From the NCBI GenBank assembly GCA_022709905.1, contig JAKLHY010000072.1:1-35114 (forward strand): 35,114 bases of DNA. Reading direction: 5' to 3'. Shown in pieces: positions 1 to 8,227 of this stretch. Source of the stretch: Verrucomicrobiota bacterium (lineage in GTDB: Bacteria > Verrucomicrobiota > Verrucomicrobiia > Limisphaerales > UBA1319). Position 1 is the stretch's first letter; every line of letters starts with the position of its first letter. The position numbers and the translations under genes are program-made. The notes below the pieces were generated by a model. It saw nothing but the letters and a program-made list of their open reading frames with translations. It was not told the DNA's origin and searched no databases.

Positions 1-17
1 CAAAAATGCACAAAAAC

Positions 18-40
18 CTCAAAAATGCATTTATTTTGAG
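18..40 (-). terminator. Weak A/T-rich hairpin downstream of the methyltransferase gene
   Basis: CTCAAAA (18-24) and TTTTGAG (34-40) form a perfect 7-bp stem around a 9-nt loop. On the minus strand the stem is followed by a short T-rich run. It lies about 80 nt past the stop of the minus-strand gene ending at 123, so it could end that transcript. The stem is A/T-rich and therefore weak. The 10-mer CAAAAATGCA occurs at 1-10 and again at 20-29, so this may simply be the edge of a small repeat. Confidence 0.25.
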
Positions 41-122
41 TCATTTGTGCCTTGTTGTGGCCATTCATTTGTAGTCCATCTGGCGGTCTGCTGAGTATGC
101 TTAAGGCCCTCATTGCGGGCAA

Positions 123-2219
123 TTAGGGGTGGTCGGCTGGCAGCAGACGTTCTTTGTGGTAAAGCAACTGGCCCTCAGTCGAATGGTCAAACACCTGGAC
201 CCATCGGGTTCTGAGGTTGACTTTGATCCGGGTCCGAAGTTCGGGCAGCGGCTTCCCCTCGAAGTCGTCATAAGCCAGGAATGTCACCTTCCCCGATGCC
301 TTGTGCAGCTTCAGCACGTCCGCCTGGGAAACATCCCCGAACAGCGCCGTGGCGCATCCCACATATGCCCGCAGCACCGGCGGGAGTTGGTCCACCAGGC
401 TTCGATGGACGTAGAGCGCCTGCTCATCCTGCCAGCCGAGCTTCAGTCCCTCGCACGCCAACTCGATTTCACCGGGATCACCAGCGGCGTAGAGAAGGTC
501 CATCCCTTTCTCCAACGCCCGGGTGTAATTACCAAAAAATGCCCGGATGTCGGACCGCAAGGTCAAGGACAGATGCCCGAATGGCACCCGTTTTCGAAGG
601 TTCGCCAGGGCGACATACACAAGGAGATCGCGTTTTCGGCTTTCGGCGGCACGTTTGACCTCGTCCCCGCCGCCCTTTTGAATGAATATCCGCAGGGCCT
701 GTTTCGGAGAGCCGATTTTGGCCCGCAACTCACCGGTTTGCGGAAATTCCTCCGGTTCCGGCAGCCGCCCCAATTGGAGCATCAAGTTCCAGAAGCTGTC
801 CAAGAGCTCCCGGTGTTCGTCATACAGGATTTCCCATCGGCGCCTCGGGGGCTGGCCGATCCCAAACTGGACGCGGATATCGTCCCAGCTCGCTCCCGTT
901 GCACCGCCCCCTTGGACGTAAGCCCGCAAGGCGCGTTTGGGTGATCCCAGGCGATCGATCACTTCCGTCAACGCCGTGAATTCGCCGGGCCCGGGAAAAC
1001 GCCGTAGTTCCAACGCGAGCTTTCCGAAACCGTCCAGCAGCTCCCGGTGTTCCTCATAAAGGGCCTTCCACAAGGTTTGCGGGCCGCCGAGTCCCAGCCG
1101 GGCACTGATTTGAGACCAGTCAATCGTCCGCCGGCTGCGCGCCGAAATAAAGTCCTGTTGGTCTGATGGATTGCGGAAGACGTAGAAAATGCCCAGGCTC
1201 ACGGGCACCGCTGTGGAATCGAGGGCATCCTCGATGTATTGTTGGAGCTCCTGTTGTTCGAAGAATTTTTGGAACGTGTTCCGCTTGGTCAGGATGCCGT
1301 CATGAAGGCGGTCGGCGGTCTCGACTTCCACCGTCTGCTGGATCAGAGCGGATACCACCAACAGCCGTCGGGCGTGGCGAAAGGCATCCACCAAAGCCTC
1401 AATGCGTTCGGCCGGGTCCTCGATGACGTTGAGCACGTATCCCAGGTTGACCACGTCGGCTTCCCGCTTGCCCACGGCCGGCCTGTGGACGGGGTCCCAG
1501 CCTTCGGCCTGATATCCCAGGGCCTGGAGCCCGAGCACATCGGCGCCTTGCCCGCAGCCGTAATCGAAAAAGCTGCTCTCGGCCTTCAGCAACCCGTATT
1601 CCAGCAGCGTCTTGACCGGCTTTGACAGATCGTAGCGCGTCATCGCTGTCTTGTGACGATGGACCTCGATGCTGGAAGGCGACGATGGTTCCTTCGCCGG
1701 AACCGGTTGGTTTTCGCGCAGGGTGTGGCCTTCGATGATGACGCCGCGTTCCGCCAAAAGCCGGTCCCAGTTCAATTTGAATCCGATGGTTTCAGTTTTT
1801 TCGTAAAGGCCTGCCTCCTCTTCCTGCCGGGTGAGCCTCTCGAATTCATCGCGCCTCGGATGATCGGGCGGAAGGAAAGACTCTTTTCGATGCAGAATCG
1901 GCGGGTTCAGATTACTGGCATAGTCGGTGTGACGCGCCTTGCCGGTGGTCAAGTCTACGATGACACACTTGCGCAGGGCGGGGTGGGCGTCGTCGAAAAA
2001 CCCAGGATAGGAAAGGAAAGAGATCTTGAGCTGGTCGGTGCGGAACTTGAGGACGTTGAACTCGGGCGTAATCTCGAACGCTGCGATGACGCGGGCAATC
2101 AATTGATCGAGTTCTGCGCCGAGCGACGCCCCGGCATCGCGATACAGGTACACCGCTGTCGGCAGTATCTTGCCGAAGCCAAGAGCGTCGATGTGCCGAC
2201 GGTATTCAGCCAGGTCCAT
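123..2219 (-). CDS. DNA phosphorothioation-associated putative methyltransferase
   Basis: A 698-residue protein resembling the family annotated as DNA phosphorothioation-associated putative methyltransferase, which is found near dnd-type modification genes. A class I SAM-binding motif FFDYGCGQGADV is at about 217-228, with WDP at 241-243 as the likely acidic post-motif. The start at 2219 (MDLAEYRRHI) is chosen over the open frame that extends to 2264 because family members begin LxxYxxxIxxLxxGKxLPxAxY. Residues about 365-439 and 443-518 are a tandem duplication (LY(E/D)EHRELLD...GSPK(R/Q)ALR). The N-terminal region 20-121 and the C-terminal region 600-698 also resemble each other (VLKF/VLKL, ISFLSY/VTFLAY, LLPADHP/FLPPDHP). 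No dndB-E genes are visible, but the window ends 122 bp downstream. The family is well recognised; target and activity are inferred. Confidence 0.85.
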   Translation of the reverse strand: MDLAEYRRHIDALGFGKILPTAVYLYRDAGASLGAELDQLIARVIAAFEITPEFNVLKFRTDQLKISFLSYPGFFDDAHPALRKCVIVDLTTGKARHTDYASNLNPPILHRKESFLPPDHPRRDEFERLTRQEEEAGLYEKTETIGFKLNWDRLLAERGVIIEGHTLRENQPVPAKEPSSPSSIEVHRHKTAMTRYDLSKPVKTLLEYGLLKAESSFFDYGCGQGADVLGLQALGYQAEGWDPVHRPAVGKREADVVNLGYVLNVIEDPAERIEALVDAFRHARRLLVVSALIQQTVEVETADRLHDGILTKRNTFQKFFEQQELQQYIEDALDSTAVPVSLGIFYVFRNPSDQQDFISARSRRTIDWSQISARLGLGGPQTLWKALYEEHRELLDGFGKLALELRRFPGPGEFTALTEVIDRLGSPKRALRAYVQGGGATGASWDDIRVQFGIGQPPRRRWEILYDEHRELLDSFWNLMLQLGRLPEPEEFPQTGELRAKIGSPKQALRIFIQKGGGDEVKRAAESRKRDLLVYVALANLRKRVPFGHLSLTLRSDIRAFFGNYTRALEKGMDLLYAAGDPGEIELACEGLKLGWQDEQALYVHRSLVDQLPPVLRAYVGCATALFGDVSQADVLKLHKASGKVTFLAYDDFEGKPLPELRTRIKVNLRTRWVQVFDHSTEGQLLYHKERLLPADHP

Positions 2220-2250
2220 GGCCACGATTCTCACGCCAGGCCAACAATGT

Positions 2251-2405
2251 TTACGGATACACATCCACGCCTTGGTCGGACTGCAGCGTGGTCAATAATG
2301 CCAGGACTTTTGACATCAATCGCAGCGTGCGCCAACAAATAGCGGTGTTCCGCCCATGATTTCGAGATCCGATTGGATAGTGCCTTTTAAATCTGCGAAC
2401 TTCAT
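2251..2405 (-). pseudogene. Decayed DUF433 antitoxin-like gene remnant
   Basis: Reading the minus strand from an ATG at 2405 gives 29 codons containing IQSDLEIMGGTPLFVGAR, ending at a TGA (2316-2318). This closely matches the N-terminal signature of DUF433 proteins (I.SDP.ILGGTPVF.GTR), short helical proteins of antitoxin type. The remaining ~45 residues of the domain are not readable in one frame. The two other frames continue to about 2251 with only vague similarity (for example VLALLTTLQ), so a frameshift or deletion is likely. No toxin partner (PIN-like DUF5615) is seen. It sits directly upstream of the methyltransferase gene. Confidence 0.6.
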
Positions 2406-2432
2406 AAGTTAAAACATAACAGATGCCGTGAG

Positions 2433-2449
2433 TTCAAGGAAGCCTTGAA
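2433..2449. promoter_or_regulatory. Perfect 7-3-7 dyad TTCAAGG-AAG-CCTTGAA
   Basis: A perfect inverted repeat in the 519-bp non-coding gap between the minus-strand methyltransferase and the plus-strand TIG protein. Its size fits an operator for a dimeric regulator, or a small hairpin. It lies 28 bp upstream of the DUF433 remnant start, so it could be a relic of that gene's autoregulation. Apart from the DUF433 remnant, I see nothing else recognisable in 2220-2738. Confidence 0.3.
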
Positions 2450-2738
2450 GACTGCGACGGCGTTCTTGAACAGTCCACAGTGCTCACGCTTTGAGGTCCT
2501 TGGATTCTTTTGCGGCCATACTACACCGAGCCCTTAAGAATCACCGATTGCCGGCCGCTGGTAACAGGAGACCAAAAAGCTGAAAATGCCTGGCTCCTGA
2601 CTTCTTTCCTGAGGCAGTCAGGCGCTTTCGGACCGGCTGAAGCCGGGACATCCGGCGGCCTGGAGCGATCCAGCGGTTGGGCGGTTGACGTGAGGGGCTT
2701 GATGGGTGACGTTGTTTCAATAACCAAGGAGCTGGGAC

Positions 2739-5700
2739 ATGAAAAGGGTAATTATTGAAACGATGACCGCGGCGTTTCTTGTTTTTTGGACGGTTGGCGC
2801 TCATGGCGTTCCCCAGCGGTTTCCGGATCCGCGCGCCGAGACGGCTTTTCCTGAGAATGATCTCGTGGAAGTCAGTACGGAAATCGTGGCGGGGAAGCTC
2901 CAGGTTGTTCTGCGTTATGCGGGCGTCTTGGGGCTTACGGATGGCAATTACGGCACAATTTTTATCGATGGCGACTTGAATTCAGACACAGGGGGTGACC
3001 TGGGAACGGAAGCGGTCGTCGATTATGTTTTTACGGGCGTTTATACTGGTGGGAGTGTGCGGGCCGGGGACCGCGTGATGAGCCTGGGGGAGGAAGGAAC
3101 CGCTGTGGAAGCAGGATCGGACACCGTCACGTTTCAGCTGCCACTCGCTCTTTGGTCTGGCCAGCGACCGCCCTACATCTTTGTCGCCTCCGCTGGAACG
3201 ATTGCATCCACGTTTTACGATCGTGTTCCCGATGCGGGCTGGATGGACGTCTCGAACGGCCTGGCAGTGCTGCCGCGTCCAGGAAATCCTCAAGGTCGCG
3301 TCAGTTGCGCCGATCCGGTTCAGGATGCCGTCTGGCCGGATCTCCAGGAATTCAGCATGGAGGTAGTGGACGGCAACCTGTGCCTTTGGCTGAGCTTCAG
3401 CCACGGCGTCGAAAAGCGCCATCTCCAGGAAGTCCAGGATACGCTGGTGATTAATATCTCGTTCGATATGGACCGCCGGCTATGGACTGGCTTCCGCAAC
3501 AATCACGAGGTTCCGCCCACCTTCGGCATCGACCGGCAGATTCAGATCATGCTGAATCATCTCTTCCCCCAACCGGATGCCGTATTGCGCTGGCCGCGCC
3601 AAGCCAGCACCCAGGATCCCACCGCCGAACTCCGGGGTGAACTCGAAGGCATCGGTTTGGGTGACCAACATTCCGACACCCGCTGCGTCGTAGGAACCAG
3701 CGCGGAATTTGGAACCGCCCAGAATCAGATTTTCCTGTCGATTCCCCTGGCATATCTGGGCTACTGCGACACCCGGATGTTCGTGATGGTGGATGCCTTT
3801 TTGGAGGCCAATATTTCTCCAGGACATGCGGATTCATTGCCTGACCAAGGCGCGTTGAACACGGCCCCTGGATTAACCGCAGACCAACGGATTCAACCTG
3901 TGGCCACTGGCTCCCAACCGGAATCCGTCGTGGCCGACTTGACCGACGACTCAACATGGGGCGGCTATCACGGCGATGAAATTATTCAGACTCGAGCCTG
4001 TCCTCTGTCCGACGGAGGCCTGGCTATTCGTGTGGACCTCGAACAATTGGAGTATTCAGACATGGCCTTCGTGAACGTGTTCGTGGACTCCGACGGACTG
4101 GCAACCAGCGGCATCCCCGTGGTGAATAACTCGGCTGACACCATGGGTGCTGACTTTTGTGTTTCATGCCAGTTTTCGCGGGCACCTGAACCCACGATCG
4201 TATCGGCGCTCTTCGTTGACCTTCGACAGACACCGTTTTGGCCCGGTCCACTTCGAGCGGCGCACTTGGTTTCGGCCCGGGCCGGCGGGATCTTCAACTC
4301 CCAACAACCCGGCGGATTCTTTATTTTCAACTTCCCTCCGGAGGTCCTCAACTGTGGTCCGGCAGGATGGGCGCGCTACCTGGTGACCACCACCCGTCAA
4401 GCCTACTCGGCAATCGACCAAACGCGGTACTTTGACCAGGAGGAGGACGAGGAAAATCCCGATGTCAAACGCTCCGGCATTATTCACATCACCCCAACCG
4501 GACGCAGCGCCATCGTGGACAGCGCCCCGAACGCTGGTTTCCATGCGGTGTCCAGCCCTTCGCGGCCGCCGCTCGAGGTCTTAAGCGTCCGGCCGACCCG
4601 CGGCCCCTCCACAGGCGGAACCCAAGTCACCATTGCTGGACGCAGTTTTTCAACGGAAGCCAAGGTCCATTTCGGAAACCAACAGCTGTCTCCCGCACAG
4701 GTCATCTTCCTGTCTTCAGGCGGTTTGCGGGTGGTTGCTCCGCCGGGAAATCCTGGGCCGGTGCCGGTCACGGTGAGTGATCCGCAGACTGGCAGGACCG
4801 CCGTGGCCCCCAGGCCGTTTGTGTATGGAGATCCTGTTGTTCTTGCGCCGCGCATTCTCGTCGTTGAACCTTCCTTGGGTCCTGTGGCTGGCGGAAATAC
4901 TCTCCAACTGCATGGCGCCAATTTCGTGGAACAAACGGCCGTCACGATCGGGGATCGACCGGCCTTAATGGTTCAGCGCAATTCGCCCTTTCAACTAACC
5001 GTTCAGGCCCCTCCCGGAACTATCGGATCCGCTACGGTGACTGTCACAGCGCCGGATGGATTATCGGCTTCATTGCCCGATGGCTACAACTACGGGGCTC
5101 GCCCACCTGAGGTGTGGACGGTGGTGCCGGGCTTTGGTCCTGTGGCGGGAGACGCCAAAATAACAATTGTGGGCAAGGGCTTTGAATCGGGATGCATCGT
5201 CTACCTCGGAGGACTGCGTTTGAGTCAATTGCAGTTCGAATCAGCCCAAGTGCTCTCCGGCATGACCCCGGCAATGGGAGCCCCGGGGCCAGCGGACTTG
5301 GCAGTTGTCAATCCAAACGGAACTCGTCGCACACTTCCTGGCGCTTATCATTTCGGCCTGACAAATCCTCAGTGGCCCGCCCCATCCATTCTGGGGGTTA
5401 CGCCCATGTCGTCGCCAACGGATGGCGGAATTGCAGTGCGGATTATTGGAACGGCATTCCAACCCAATGCCGCCATCTTTTTCGATCGCATTCCCGTGCA
5501 GGCGGCTTATGACGATCCCAACCTGATTGAAACCGTCAGTCCGCCGCATGCGTCAGGCCCTGTGGCCATTACGGTGGTTAATCCTGACGGGCAAACCGCC
5601 GTCCTGCCCGCCGATCAAGGCTGGAATTCGTTCTCCTATGATTCCAATGATCCGTCGCTTTCCTTGGTCTTTCCGATGAATAGTCCCACCGCGGGCGGCC

Positions 5701-7208
5701 AGGAGATTACTCTATTCGGCGGCAACTTCCGAGCGGGCGCCGAAGTGGAATTCGGGGGGGTTCCGGCCGTATCAGCCGACATTGGAGAAACGGTGATTAT
5801 TGCAGTCACTCCTCCTCACGCGCCGGGTCCAGTCGCCATCCGTGTGACCAATCCCGGCGGGCTCACCACGCTCTACGAAGAAGATATCATTTTCGGCCAG
5901 TTCGAATACCAAGGGCCCCCTCCTGGCCCGCCATCCATCACCCGGGTCATCCCCGCTGAAGGTTCGGTTCTGGGCGGAGACGACATCCGCCTGGAGGGCG
6001 TCAATCTGTATGCCGGAATGCGCGTGTTTTTCGCCGGTAATGAAGCATCATTGATCCGTCAACACCTGACTGATTCTGTATCAGTGCGACTCCCACCAGG
6101 CCCCCAAGGGCCAGTCGAACTCAGGGTCCGAAATGCGGACGGTCAATCGTCCATTATGACCGGAGGCTTCCGTTATGTCTCGCCCATCCCAAGGATCACT
6201 TCGATTACTCCCGGCCGTGGACCTGCGTCGGGATCAACCGTTGTCGAAGTGAAAGGGACGAATTTCCTCCCGGACGTGCGGGTGACCTTTGACGGACTGG
6301 CCGCGAGAACGATCCGCTGGATCAATCCTCAGACCGTGCAGGCTGCGACACCGCCCGGTATCCCTGGGGCCGTGCCGGTCCAAGCCATCAACCCAGGGGA
6401 GATCGCGGGTTCCGGGCCGTCAACGTTCACCTACGAAGGCGAGTCTGCGCCGGTCCCGCAGATTGAAGGGATCGAACCGGATCGGGGGCCCATCCAGGGG
6501 GGACACTCGGTAACAATCCGTGGCAGTGATTTTTTGGCTGGCGCCATCGTGCTCTTGGGAAACCAGCCTCTGACTGAAGTCATAGTGGAATCTGCGGATC
6601 AACTCTCTGGCCGGGTGCCACCTGCACCTGCAGGCGCGGTCGATGTGACTGTCAAGAACAGGGATGGACAAACCGCCATCCGATTGGGTGGCTATGTTTA
6701 TCTTGACCCGCAAGCCCCAGCTCCTCTGGTTCAATCCGTAAGCCCGGCCACGGGATCAGTTGCAGGAGATACTGAGGTCGTCGTTGCCGGGGCACACTTC
6801 CAACCAGGAGCCCGTGTGTTCTTTGGCGCGATCGGTTTGCCTGATTGGACGCTGGCGTCGCCGGCAGAACTGCATGGAATAACACCGCCAGGCACCGCTG
6901 GCTCGGTCACGGTACGAGTCGTGAATCCAGACGGTCAATCAACTGCGTTGCCGTCCGCTTTCACTTATACGGACGAAATCCCCCGGCCCAGATTTGCTCG
7001 CATCGAGTGCAATCTACAGCAGTTAATCCTGCAGGTCGAGAATCTCCTTGCCGGCACTCCCTATGTGCTGGAACGTCGCAGTCGTGTCCACGAAGGCCCT
7101 TGGGAAACACGCCAGGAATTCCAGGCAGCCCATACAACAAATACTCTTAACGAGCACTTCGACCAAATTCCAGCCGAAGCGTTTTATCGGATTCGCGCCC
7201 TGCCCTAA
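2739..7208 (+). CDS. Exported protein with nine IPT/TIG repeats
   Basis: 1489 residues. A signal peptide (about 1-23, ending in GAHG) targets it for export. The ATG is preceded by AAGGAG at 2726-2731, a clear ribosome-binding site 7 nt away. Residues about 25-600 hold three beta-rich segments, each opening with a DP/D...W style strand; I do not recognise a family for them. From about 612 to 1412 there are nine consecutive IPT/TIG immunoglobulin-like domains of roughly 88 residues, each starting I..(V/I).P..G...GG..(V/I).(I/L).G..F and ending in G...V.V.NP.G....L...F.Y. The last ~75 residues (LQVENLLAGTPYVLERRS...FYRI) form the C-terminal module common in Verrucomicrobiota exported proteins. 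Likely a long cell-surface or secreted rod for adhesion or binding. It leads a set of three co-directional genes. Confidence 0.85.
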   Translation: MKRVIIETMTAAFLVFWTVGAHGVPQRFPDPRAETAFPENDLVEVSTEIVAGKLQVVLRYAGVLGLTDGNYGTIFIDGDLNSDTGGDLGTEAVVDYVFTGVYTGGSVRAGDRVMSLGEEGTAVEAGSDTVTFQLPLALWSGQRPPYIFVASAGTIASTFYDRVPDAGWMDVSNGLAVLPRPGNPQGRVSCADPVQDAVWPDLQEFSMEVVDGNLCLWLSFSHGVEKRHLQEVQDTLVINISFDMDRRLWTGFRNNHEVPPTFGIDRQIQIMLNHLFPQPDAVLRWPRQASTQDPTAELRGELEGIGLGDQHSDTRCVVGTSAEFGTAQNQIFLSIPLAYLGYCDTRMFVMVDAFLEANISPGHADSLPDQGALNTAPGLTADQRIQPVATGSQPESVVADLTDDSTWGGYHGDEIIQTRACPLSDGGLAIRVDLEQLEYSDMAFVNVFVDSDGLATSGIPVVNNSADTMGADFCVSCQFSRAPEPTIVSALFVDLRQTPFWPGPLRAAHLVSARAGGIFNSQQPGGFFIFNFPPEVLNCGPAGWARYLVTTTRQAYSAIDQTRYFDQEEDEENPDVKRSGIIHITPTGRSAIVDSAPNAGFHAVSSPSRPPLEVLSVRPTRGPSTGGTQVTIAGRSFSTEAKVHFGNQQLSPAQVIFLSSGGLRVVAPPGNPGPVPVTVSDPQTGRTAVAPRPFVYGDPVVLAPRILVVEPSLGPVAGGNTLQLHGANFVEQTAVTIGDRPALMVQRNSPFQLTVQAPPGTIGSATVTVTAPDGLSASLPDGYNYGARPPEVWTVVPGFGPVAGDAKITIVGKGFESGCIVYLGGLRLSQLQFESAQVLSGMTPAMGAPGPADLAVVNPNGTRRTLPGAYHFGLTNPQWPAPSILGVTPMSSPTDGGIAVRIIGTAFQPNAAIFFDRIPVQAAYDDPNLIETVSPPHASGPVAITVVNPDGQTAVLPADQGWNSFSYDSNDPSLSLVFPMNSPTAGGQEITLFGGNFRAGAEVEFGGVPAVSADIGETVIIAVTPPHAPGPVAIRVTNPGGLTTLYEEDIIFGQFEYQGPPPGPPSITRVIPAEGSVLGGDDIRLEGVNLYAGMRVFFAGNEASLIRQHLTDSVSVRLPPGPQGPVELRVRNADGQSSIMTGGFRYVSPIPRITSITPGRGPASGSTVVEVKGTNFLPDVRVTFDGLAARTIRWINPQTVQAATPPGIPGAVPVQAINPGEIAGSGPSTFTYEGESAPVPQIEGIEPDRGPIQGGHSVTIRGSDFLAGAIVLLGNQPLTEVIVESADQLSGRVPPAPAGAVDVTVKNRDGQTAIRLGGYVYLDPQAPAPLVQSVSPATGSVAGDTEVVVAGAHFQPGARVFFGAIGLPDWTLASPAELHGITPPGTAGSVTVRVVNPDGQSTALPSAFTYTDEIPRPRFARIECNLQQLILQVENLLAGTPYVLERRSRVHEGPWETRQEFQAAHTTNTLNEHFDQIPAEAFYRIRALP

Positions 7209-7281
7209 AGACGTTCAACACGGCATTGTTACATCCGAACGGAGCTTTGCCATCTGCGCTTGAGATTGATAAAGTAGTGTC

Positions 7282-8202
7282 ATGAACACACCGTCGTATT
7301 CGCGCCGTCGGTTTCTGGGTTCGACCGCGGCCTTGTCCCTGGGATGCCTGATGTCGCCAACGCTGAAGGTCCAATCGATGGAACAACCTTGGAAACGTCC
7401 TGGGAAACCCCGTTTTGCCCTGAGCCTCGCCGCCTATTCGTTTCGTGACTATTTCAATCACGCCGATGCCGCCAAACGGATTACGCTGTTCGATTTCGTC
7501 GATTACTGCGCCGATCACGGCTGCGCGGGAACGGAACTGACCAGTTATTATTTCCCCAAGAACCTCGATACTGCGTTTTTACTAAAGATTCGTCGGCATG
7601 CCTTTCTTCGGGGCGTGGCCATCAGCGGCACGGCAGTGGGCAACACTTTTACTCTGCCACAGGGCGAGAAACGAACCGAACAGATTGCCATGGTCAAGCA
7701 ATGGGTGGATCACGCTGCCATGATGACGGCGCCGCATATCCGTGTCTTTGCGGGGACAGCCTCGGGCGCGGACAAAACGGAGGCGAAAAGACTATGCGTC
7801 AGCGCCCTGGAGGAATGCGCCGATTACGCCGGGTCAAAGGGGGTCTTTCTCGGACTGGAGAATCACGGAGGCATCGTGTCTGAGCCCGGGGATCTTCTTG
7901 ATATCGTCAAGTCGGTGAAAAGCCCCTGGCTCGGTATCAACCTCGACACCGGCAATTTTGTTACCGACGATCCCTACCGGGACCTGGCTGAGTGCGCCCC
8001 GTACGCCGTCAACGTGCAGTTCAAGGTCGAGATACAACGTCGCGGCCAGCAGAAGGGGATGGCTGACTTCGAGCGGTTGGTGCGGATTATTCGGGAAGCC
8101 AATTACCAGGGCTACGTTGCCCTGGAATATGAAGCGAAGGACGATCCGTTCACCGCAGTGCCTGGGCATCTGAGGAAGATGTCGGAACTGCTAGCGGGGT
8201 AA
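7282..8202 (+). CDS. Tat-exported sugar phosphate isomerase/epimerase-like TIM-barrel protein
   Basis: 306 residues beginning SRRRFLGSTAALSLG (7-21), a twin-arginine signal, so it is predicted to be folded in the cytoplasm and exported. The rest is a xylose-isomerase-like TIM barrel (AP endonuclease family 2 superfamily). Candidate metal ligands are E193 (LGLENHGG), D222 (GINLDTGNF) and E282 (VALEYEA). The position that is usually His in a VHLKD-type motif reads NVQFKVE (Q246), so the metal site may be altered. It starts 73 bp after the TIG protein and ends 25 bp before the next gene's chosen start, consistent with one operon. Substrate unknown; secreted members are often annotated as sugar isomerases/epimerases or hydroxypyruvate isomerase-like. 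Confidence 0.85.
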   Translation: MNTPSYSRRRFLGSTAALSLGCLMSPTLKVQSMEQPWKRPGKPRFALSLAAYSFRDYFNHADAAKRITLFDFVDYCADHGCAGTELTSYYFPKNLDTAFLLKIRRHAFLRGVAISGTAVGNTFTLPQGEKRTEQIAMVKQWVDHAAMMTAPHIRVFAGTASGADKTEAKRLCVSALEECADYAGSKGVFLGLENHGGIVSEPGDLLDIVKSVKSPWLGINLDTGNFVTDDPYRDLAECAPYAVNVQFKVEIQRRGQQKGMADFERLVRIIREANYQGYVALEYEAKDDPFTAVPGHLRKMSELLAG

Positions 8203-8227
8203 CTGTAAGTTGCCGACTGTGGGCGCC

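Noticed and set aside
129..2342. Plus-strand open frames over the first gene
   Set aside because: They are mirror frames of the methyltransferase coding strand, which has clear motifs.
2510..2758. 82-codon plus-strand frame ahead of the TIG protein
   Set aside because: No recognisable sequence or ribosome-binding site. It overlaps the well-supported start and Shine-Dalgarno of the TIG gene.
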